From an uncultured Clostridia bacterium (GTDB lineage Bacteria > Bacillota > Clostridia > UBA1381), in assembly GCA_934481375.1 (NCBI GenBank), contig CAKSPN010000046.1:1-10373 (forward strand): a stretch of 10,373 nucleotides of DNA, read 5' to 3'. Of this stretch, positions 6,006 to 10,373 are shown one piece after another. A program made the position numbers and the translations under genes. The notes beneath the pieces are model-generated. The model was not told the origin of the DNA. It saw only the letters and a program-made list of their open reading frames with translations, and made no database searches. Position 1 is the first letter of the stretch. Every line of letters begins with the position of its first letter.

Positions 6006-7334
6006 TTATCTTGCCGAAATATCCTTGTATTCCTTGCGCTCGGCAATTCCCATATATGCCGGGCGGATTATCTTTGCCGGATTTATCAGCTCCTCAAGCC
6101 TGTGCGCCGACCAGCCGGCGATACGCGCTATCGCAAAAAGCGGAGTGTACAGCTCTTTGGGAATATCGAGCATACTGTACACAAGTCCCGAATAGAAGTC
6201 CACATTTGCGCTTACGCCCTTGTAGATTTTTCTCTCGCTTGCTATTACCTGCGGTGCAAGCCGCTCAACTTTTGAATACAATTCAAAATCCTCAAGGCGG
6301 TTCTTTTCCGCCGCAAGGCTCTTTACAAAGGATTTGAACACCTCGGCACGTGGGTCGGAAACGGAATAAACGGCGTGCCCCATTCCGTAAATAAGTCCCG
6401 ATTTGTCAAACGCACGCTTGCCCAAAAGATCCGCAAGATATTGCTCAACTTCCGAGTCGTTTTGCGGATTTTTTATGTTTTTCTTCATATCCTCAAACAT
6501 AAGCGTAACCTTTATGATTGCACCGCCGTGGCGGGGACCTTTCAGTGAACCTAAAGCCGCCGCAACGGCAGAATATGTGTCTGTTCCCGACGAGGTTACA
6601 ACGTGCGTTGTAAAGGTTGAATTGTTACCTCCGCCATGCTCTGCGTGCAGAGTGAGCGCAAGGTCGAGAACACGTGCCTCAAGCTCCGTGAATGCGCAGT
6701 CATTGCGCAGCATATACAATATATTTTCCGCCGTCGAAAGCTCCTCCTTCGGCGTATGCACCACAAGCGAGCCGCTTTCGTGGCTGTAGCAGTACGCCTG
6801 ATAGCCGTACACCGCCAAAAGCGGAAACTGCGCTATAAGCTCAATCGACTGGCGCAGAACGTTGTCGATGGAAATGTCGTCCGCCTTGTCATCATACGTA
6901 TAGAGCATAAGTATACTTCGTGAGAGCATATTCATCATATCCTTGCTCGGCGCTTTCATTATGACATCACGCACAAAGCCGTCCGGCAGAGTGCGCCGTG
7001 ACGCTATCACCTGACGGAATTTTGCGAGTTCGCCCTTATCGGGCAGTTTGCCGAAAAGCAAAAGATATACCGTTTCTTCAAAACCGAAATATCGGTTTTT
7101 TACCGCTCCGCGTATCAAATCCTCTATATCATAGCCATGATAATAGAGCTTGCCCTTGCATGGCTTGCCGTTTTCCGATGCCTTCACATCTCCAATCTCC
7201 GTCAGCCCCGCCAGAACACCGTGACCGTTTATATCTCTAAGACCTCTTTTAACATCGTACTCAGCGTACAGACCGGGGTTGATTTGCTTATTTTTTTTGC
7301 ATAATTCAATCAATTCTTCGGGTATGTTACTCAT
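6006..7334 (-). CDS. gltA: Citrate synthase
   Basis: The enzyme condenses acetyl-CoA and oxaloacetate to citrate, which in fermentative Clostridia mainly feeds 2-oxoglutarate and glutamate synthesis. The 442-residue protein carries all three catalytic residues of the family: His269 in GPRHGG (266-271), His320 in GMGHAVYSVSDPR (317-329) and Asp379 in NVDFYSG (377-383). The LHAEHGGGNNSTF block (229-241) is also present. An N-terminal region of about 50 residues precedes the conserved core starting near GKLYYHGYDIEDL (61-73). The ATG at 7334 is chosen because AGGAGG lies ten bases upstream; a TTG at 7373 in frame has no such support. It has its own promoter and terminator, so it is probably monocistronic. 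Methylcitrate synthase is the alternative, but no prp genes are nearby. Confidence 0.93.
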   Translation of the reverse strand: MSNIPEELIELCKKNKQINPGLYAEYDVKRGLRDINGHGVLAGLTEIGDVKASENGKPCKGKLYYHGYDIEDLIRGAVKNRYFGFEETVYLLLFGKLPDKGELAKFRQVIASRRTLPDGFVRDVIMKAPSKDMMNMLSRSILMLYTYDDKADDISIDNVLRQSIELIAQFPLLAVYGYQAYCYSHESGSLVVHTPKEELSTAENILYMLRNDCAFTELEARVLDLALTLHAEHGGGNNSTFTTHVVTSSGTDTYSAVAAALGSLKGPRHGGAIIKVTLMFEDMKKNIKNPQNDSEVEQYLADLLGKRAFDKSGLIYGMGHAVYSVSDPRAEVFKSFVKSLAAEKNRLEDFELYSKVERLAPQVIASERKIYKGVSANVDFYSGLVYSMLDIPKELYTPLFAIARIAGWSAHRLEELINPAKIIRPAYMGIAERKEYKDISAR

Positions 7335-7399
7335 TATTTTTTTCCTCCTGTCCGAGCGCAAAAAGCCTCCCAATATTACATTCTATTCTTATGTAAACT

Positions 7400-7429
7400 A
7401 TTTTATCACAAAACGCCGTACTATTTCAA
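7400..7429 (-). promoter_or_regulatory. Sigma-A promoter for citrate synthase
   Basis: On the minus strand TTGAAA (7424-7429) and TAAAAT (7400-7405) are separated by 18 bases, with a TGA extended -10. The leader to the ATG at 7334 would be about 60 nt and includes AGGAGG. It stands back to back with the promoter at 7438-7466, eight bases apart. Confidence 0.7.
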
Positions 7430-7437
7430 TAAAATAA

Positions 7438-7466
7438 TTGTAAATTTATTGTGAACGTGGTATAAT
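7438..7466 (+). promoter_or_regulatory. Sigma-A promoter for the DJ-1 / cyclo-ligase / tatD operon
   Basis: TTGTAA (7438-7443) and TATAAT (7461-7466) are separated by 17 bases, with TGG directly before the -10 as an extended element. Predicted transcription starts near 7473, leaving a leader of about 200 nt before the ATG at 7673. Confidence 0.75.
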
Positions 7467-7637
7467 GAATTCATCAAAGATGAATTCAGCTAAATTCGCC
7501 CGACGGCGAGTTAAACAGAGCAAGCCCTGCTAAAAGAGCTTACGCACGCCAAAAAAGCGAATTTTCTTTAGCTGTCGACAGACAAATTAGCTTTGCAACG
7601 GAGTTGCAATATTCAGCCGGTTTGCCGAACAGGCAAA
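7466..7637 (+). promoter_or_regulatory. Hairpin-rich leader upstream of the DJ-1 gene
   Basis: Successive palindromes fill this stretch. They are GAATTCATC/GATGAATTC (7467-7487, AAA loop), TCGCC/GGCGA (about 7496-7509), AGCA/TGCT (about 7519-7531), the perfect CTGTCGACAG (7572-7581), TTGCAAC/GTTGCAA (7593-7609, GGA loop) and TTTGCC/GGCAAA (7621-7637). A longer pairing, AAATTCGC (7492-7499) with GCGAATTT (7557-7564), extended by AGCT/AGCT, could enclose the second and third. A second TTAGCT at 7587-7592 competes for the same AGCTAA. No reading frame or U-tract terminator is seen. This explains most of the 338-nt gap 7335-7672. It may be a regulatory leader, or a composite of genomic palindromic repeats. 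Confidence 0.4.
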
Positions 7638-7672
7638 ATAAATATAATTATTAAACAGAAAGGAAGTTTTAT

Positions 7673-8212
7673 ATGGTATACGTATTACTTGCAAACGGAT
7701 TTGAAGAAGTGGAGGCAATAGAGCCTATCGATATTTTAAGAAGATGCGGTGCGGAAGTAAAAACCGCATCGGTTATGAAAACGAAAGAAGTATGCGGAGC
7801 GCACGGGATAACCGTTACCGCAGACATTATGATAAGCGAGCTTGACCCTGAGGATATGGAAATGGTAATGCTTCCGGGCGGCGGAATGGGACACGAGCTT
7901 TTAGATGCGTCAAACGACGTTCACGGCGTTATAAATTACGCCGTATCGCACGGCAGATATGTTGCCGCAATATGCGTCGCACCGTCAATCCTCGGAAAAA
8001 AGCACTTGCTTAACGGAAAAAAAGCCACCTGTTTCCCCGGCTTTGAAAAATATCTCTACGGTGCGGAGGTTTCCTCCGAAAAGGTTGTTACGGACGGCAA
8101 ATTCATCACCGCCAAAGGCGCCGGCGCAGCCGCCGACTTTGGCTTTGAGCTTGCGAAAATCCTCTGCGGTGCGGAAAAGGCAAAGGAAATCCGCACCCAG
8201 ATGCAATACTGA
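7673..8212 (+). CDS. DJ-1/PfpI family protein (ThiJ/YajL-like)
   Basis: This 179-residue protein has the DJ-1/PfpI fold. The N-terminal block VLLANGFEEVEAIEPIDILRR (4-24) contains Glu14, which aligns with DJ-1 Glu18, and the nucleophile elbow AAICVAPSIL (98-107) contains Cys101, which aligns with DJ-1 Cys106. TAKGAGAAADFGFELAKILCG near the C-terminus completes the core. The position of DJ-1 His126 is occupied by Phe in ATCFPG. Members act as chaperones, glyoxalases or putative protein deglycases; the exact activity cannot be read from sequence. It lacks a signal peptide and should be cytoplasmic. The ATG start has AAAGGAAG upstream. It is the first gene of a probable three-gene operon with no terminator before the next gene. 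Confidence 0.88.
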   Translation: MVYVLLANGFEEVEAIEPIDILRRCGAEVKTASVMKTKEVCGAHGITVTADIMISELDPEDMEMVMLPGGGMGHELLDASNDVHGVINYAVSHGRYVAAICVAPSILGKKHLLNGKKATCFPGFEKYLYGAEVSSEKVVTDGKFITAKGAGAAADFGFELAKILCGAEKAKEIRTQMQY

Positions 8213-8214
8213 CA

Positions 8215-8311
8215 CCGCAAATAAACGGCGCATCTCAACCCTCTATCCGTCCTCGGAGTACCTATGTACACCGTCGGACGAATATCGGGCGATCTGCTTG
8301 TTTCTTTGCGG
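8215..8311 (+). repeat. Long irregular palindrome between the DJ-1 and cyclo-ligase genes
   Basis: CCGCAAA (8215-8221) pairs with TTTGCGG (8305-8311), and AAC (8224-8226) with GTT (8300-8302). The tip is a nested hairpin: CGTCC, CGG and GTAC (8248-8261) pair with GTAC, CCG and GGACG (8266-8280) around a CTAT loop, with small mismatches between. The two are joined by a large asymmetric bubble. A degenerate direct copy of the hairpin core follows at about 8310-8327 (14 of 18 bases). There is no U-tract. It is a palindromic repeat or a structured intercistronic element. Confidence 0.45.
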
Positions 8312-8352
8312 CGTACCTTATTACACACATTAATTTTGAACAGGGTGTTTTT

Positions 8353-8907
8353 ATGAAAGACGAATTACGGAGCGCAATGAAGCAAAAACGGCGTGCGCTC
8401 ACAAAAGAAGAAACCGAAATATGCGGTGCAAAAATTTCGGACAGGCTTTTTTGCCTGCCCGAAATAAAAAACGCCGATACCGTTATGACATATGTTTCGG
8501 CGTTTAACGAAGTTCCCACGGACGGAATAATTAACACGCTTTTTTCTATGAAAAAGCGTGTTGCCGTTCCCGTAAGCAATACCGATACCGAAACGATAAC
8601 CGTTACTTACATTACCAAATCGGACGGCTTTTCAAAGGGAGCCTACGGCATACGTGAGCCGAAAACGATACACAAAGCAAGCCTTTCCGACATAGACGTG
8701 ATACTTGTGCCGGCGCTTGCGTTTGATTTAAAGCTTAACCGAATGGGTTTCGGAAAAGGATATTACGATAAACTGCTGTCGGGATTTTTCGGTGTAAAAA
8801 TCGGACTTTGCTATGATTTTCAGATAACCGATACAGTTTTTCCCGAGGCGCACGACGTGCCGATGGATATAATAATAACCGAAAAGAGGATAATAAATGC
8901 TTTTTGA
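8353..8907 (+). CDS. 5-formyltetrahydrofolate cyclo-ligase (MTHFS)
   Basis: This enzyme uses ATP to convert 5-formyltetrahydrofolate (folinate) to 5,10-methenyltetrahydrofolate, returning it to the one-carbon pool. The 184-residue length is typical. The start has the basic KQKRRAL (11-16 region). YGIREP (98-103) and the signature block VPALAFDLKLNRMGFGKGYYDKLL (119-142, with the GFGKGYYD nucleotide-binding loop at 132-139) are present, and DVPMDIIITEK closes the protein. The ATG is preceded by AGGGTG at 8342-8347. Its last 11 bases overlap the start of tatD, indicating coupled translation. In proteobacteria the homologue ygfA lies after 6S RNA; here the upstream element at 8215-8311 is a different, shorter structure. 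Confidence 0.92.
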   Translation: MKDELRSAMKQKRRALTKEETEICGAKISDRLFCLPEIKNADTVMTYVSAFNEVPTDGIINTLFSMKKRVAVPVSNTDTETITVTYITKSDGFSKGAYGIREPKTIHKASLSDIDVILVPALAFDLKLNRMGFGKGYYDKLLSGFFGVKIGLCYDFQITDTVFPEAHDVPMDIIITEKRIINAF

Positions 8908-9661
8908 TACACATGCACACTACAATGATGAACAATTTAAGGACGATGCGGACGGGCTTCTTTCAAAAATGCCCGAAAACAATGTAGGACTTATTCTCAT
9001 TCCCTCGTCCAAGCTATCCGAAATGGGCGATATTCTGTCCTTGTGCGAAAAATATCCGTACGTGTACGCCGCTGTTGGGGTGCACCCCGAGGAGATAGAA
9101 ACGGCGGACGGAAATACGGCGGATTTGATAAAAAAATACGCCGAAAACGAAAAAGTAAAGGCGATAGGCGAGATAGGACTCGACTACTATTACGGAACGG
9201 AAACAAAGGAAAAGCAAAAGCTTTGGCTTGCAAATCAGGTTGACATAGCGTGCGAACTCAAACTGCCCGTCATAATACACGACCGTGAGGCGCACGGTGA
9301 TTGTATGGATATACTGCGTGCGCATAATGTGCGTGACTGCGGAGGCGTGTTCCACTGCTACAGCGGCAGTGCGGAAATGGCACGTGAAATCCTTAATTGG
9401 GGAATGTATATAGCGTTCGGCGGTTCGCTAACCTTTAAGAATGCGCACCGCCTGCGTGAGGTTGCAAAGTATGTGCCTATGGACAGGATAGTTATCGAAA
9501 CGGACAGTCCGTATCTTGCGCCCGTTCCCAAGCGCGGAAAGCGCAACAGCTCGCTTTACATTCATTATGTGGCGGAAATGCTTGCGGAAATCAAGGAAAT
9601 GAGCGTTGAGGACGTGGAAAAAATAACTTTTGAAAACGGAAAAAAACTTTTTTTAATTTAA
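8897..9661 (+). CDS. tatD: TatD family metal-dependent hydrolase (DNase)
   Basis: The protein is an amidohydrolase-fold TatD enzyme, 254 residues, the usual length. The metal ligands of the family are all visible: His6 and His8 in FDTHAH, Glu92 in GEIGLDY, His128 in IIHDREAH, His153 in HCYSG and Asp203 in ETDSPYLAPVP. GVHPE (61-65) is the other family landmark. Characterised members are 3'-5' exonucleases acting on DNA or RNA, with proposed roles in repair and RNA turnover. No signal peptide is present. The ATG lies inside the end of the cyclo-ligase gene (11-nt overlap), with GAGG upstream, so it is coupled to it. In many Firmicutes tatD sits beside metG and rsmA; here it is in a folate operon. 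No clear terminator follows. Confidence 0.93.
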   Translation: MLFDTHAHYNDEQFKDDADGLLSKMPENNVGLILIPSSKLSEMGDILSLCEKYPYVYAAVGVHPEEIETADGNTADLIKKYAENEKVKAIGEIGLDYYYGTETKEKQKLWLANQVDIACELKLPVIIHDREAHGDCMDILRAHNVRDCGGVFHCYSGSAEMAREILNWGMYIAFGGSLTFKNAHRLREVAKYVPMDRIVIETDSPYLAPVPKRGKRNSSLYIHYVAEMLAEIKEMSVEDVEKITFENGKKLFLI

Positions 9662-9799
9662 TTGCAACATTTTGCCTTGCTCGATTGTATTATTAGTGAA
9701 GCCCTTCATAAAAAATATAAAATCGGGAGGAGGCGTATAGTCTGAAATTACCGTTCGGAAGGTAATTATGCGTAAACAAAATACGAAGGAGGGTTCTGC
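9662..9799 (+). promoter_or_regulatory. Intergenic region before the sigma-factor gene, with a hairpin
   Basis: The 138-nt gap contains a 7-bp hairpin AATTACC/GGTAATT (9746-9752 with 9761-9767). A GGGAGGAGG run at 9725-9733 has no start codon at a suitable distance, and AGGAGGG (9787-9793) is the ribosome binding site of the sigma gene. TTGCAA (9662-9667) and TATTAT (9688-9693) are too far apart (20 nt) to be a good sigma-A promoter. No ECF-type promoter with correct spacing is obvious. Confidence 0.3.
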
Positions 9800-10288
9800 T
9801 TGGAGGATATTGAAAAGCGAATACATATTATTGCGGAAAAATATTCCGATATGATTTTCCGTGTTGCATATTCATATACAAACAACAGGCAGGACGCCGA
9901 GGACATCGTTCAGGATATGTTTGTCAAACTCATTGAGCTTGACAAACCTTTTGAAAGCGATGAGCATGAAAAAGCATGGATTATCCGTGTGACAGTAAAC
10001 CTGTGCAAGAACAGATTAAAGCTTTTCTGGAACAAAAACACCTGTGCGCTGACCGAAATTTCGGACGCCGCACATTTTGACAACAAAGAGGGATTTGTAC
10101 TGGAGGCGGTAATGAGCCTTGCGGAAAATTACAGAATAATTGTGTACCTGTATTATTACGAGGGATACAAAACTGCGGAAATAGCGAAAATATTGAAAAA
10201 ACGGGAGGCGAGCGTCCGCTCCGCTCTGCACAGAGCGAGGGAACAGCTCAAGACTATTTTAAAGGAGGACTACGATTTTGAACAATAG
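9800..10288 (+). CDS. ECF-type RNA polymerase sigma factor
   Basis: This 162-residue protein has the two-domain plan of extracytoplasmic-function sigma factors. Region 2 spans about 9-75, with DAEDIVQDMFVKL (32-44) and WIIRVTVNLCKNRL (60-73). After a short linker, region 4 spans about 99-152, with LAENYRIIVYLYYYEGYKTAEIAKIL (107-132) and the recognition helix EASVRSALHRAREQL (136-150). It should direct RNA polymerase to a small regulon, in response to a signal passed by the protein encoded next. The start is a TTG at 9800, supported by AGGAGGG six bases upstream; no ATG in frame precedes the region 2 helix. Its 3' end overlaps the next gene by 11 bases. The signal and regulon cannot be told from sequence. 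Confidence 0.92.
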   Translation: MEDIEKRIHIIAEKYSDMIFRVAYSYTNNRQDAEDIVQDMFVKLIELDKPFESDEHEKAWIIRVTVNLCKNRLKLFWNKNTCALTEISDAAHFDNKEGFVLEAVMSLAENYRIIVYLYYYEGYKTAEIAKILKKREASVRSALHRAREQLKTILKEDYDFEQ

Positions 10289-10373
10289 CTATAAAAACGC
10301 AATGGACAAAATTGTTTTGTCCGACGAAGAAAAAGAAAAATTAATAAAAACTGCACTGTTAAAAACAAAGTCA
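10278..10373 (+). CDS. Probable anti-sigma factor, N-terminal fragment (3' truncated by window edge)
   Basis: An open frame of 32 codons starts with TTG at 10278, with AGGAGG nine bases upstream, and runs off the window. It begins NNSYKNAMDKIVLSDEEKEK. This is like the cytoplasmic N-termini of clostridial anti-sigma proteins encoded after ECF sigma genes, which often read YKxAMDKIxxSDELKEK before a single membrane segment. The start lies inside the end of the sigma gene (11-nt overlap), the usual arrangement for a coupled sigma/anti-sigma pair. The membrane segment and sensor domain are beyond the edge, so the assignment rests on context plus this short motif. An ATG eight codons later (10302) is a less likely start. 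Confidence 0.6.
   Translation, partial: MNNSYKNAMDKIVLSDEEKEKLIKTALLKTKS

Noticed and set aside
7335..7373. TTG at 7373 as an upstream start for citrate synthase (adds 13 residues)
   Set aside because: The added stretch contains the AGGAGG ribosome binding site of the ATG at 7334, and nothing resembling a binding site precedes the TTG at a useful distance.
9662..9720. TGAAG/CTTCA at about 9696-9708 as a terminator for tatD
   Set aside because: The stem is at most five pairs with a two-base loop and there is no T-run after it on the plus strand.
1..10373. CRISPR array, tRNA or rRNA genes, IS transposase, phage or known defence genes
   Set aside because: No regularly spaced direct repeats, tRNA cloverleaf, rRNA segments or relevant protein motifs were seen on either strand.

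Overview
The window reads as chromosomal DNA of a Gram-positive anaerobe of the Clostridia (Bacillota), most likely a gut Oscillospiraceae/Ruminococcaceae-type lineage. The reasons are AGGAGG-type ribosome binding sites, TTG starts behind strong Shine-Dalgarno sequences, sigma-A promoters with TATAAT and TGnTATAAT boxes, hairpin-plus-U-tract terminators, an S-layer-like secreted protein, a Noc-type ParB protein beside rsmG, and an ECF sigma/anti-sigma pair. The lineage call is inference; no rRNA gene or other taxonomic marker is present.

Layout. Bases 1-1768 (+) are the 3' end of a large, acidic, Thr/Ser/Ala-rich secreted protein, probably an S-layer or surface protein, closed by a strong terminator. 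Bases 1769-2679 hold one small Amidase_6-type gene (+) between inverted copies of short palindromic repeats. Bases 2680-7334 are all on the minus strand. Read in transcription order they are a monocistronic citrate synthase (gltA), a terminator that abuts the next promoter, glmM and rsmG as a translationally coupled pair, a second terminator followed closely by another promoter, a roughly 210-nt structured leader, and a Noc-like ParB protein whose terminator lies partly inside its own coding sequence. Bases 7335-7672 are a divergent promoter region with a hairpin-rich leader. Bases 7673-9661 (+) look like one operon: a DJ-1/PfpI protein, 5-formyltetrahydrofolate cyclo-ligase and a TatD hydrolase. 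Bases 9800-10373 (+) are an ECF sigma factor overlapping the start of a probable anti-sigma gene that runs off the window.

How the genes fit together. Most of the window is housekeeping: amino-sugar supply for peptidoglycan (GlmM), ribosome methylation (RsmG), division-site control (Noc), entry to the oxidative TCA arm (citrate synthase), one-carbon metabolism (cyclo-ligase) and nuclease or repair functions (TatD). The accessory parts are the surface protein, the amidase cassette with its repeats, and the sigma/anti-sigma pair.

No phage, IS element, CRISPR array or defence system is visible. The best candidates for something undescribed are RNA-level: a multi-stem leader starting at the noc promoter (about 3610-3731), a hairpin-rich leader before the DJ-1 gene (7466-7637), and a long irregular palindrome before the cyclo-ligase gene (8215-8311).
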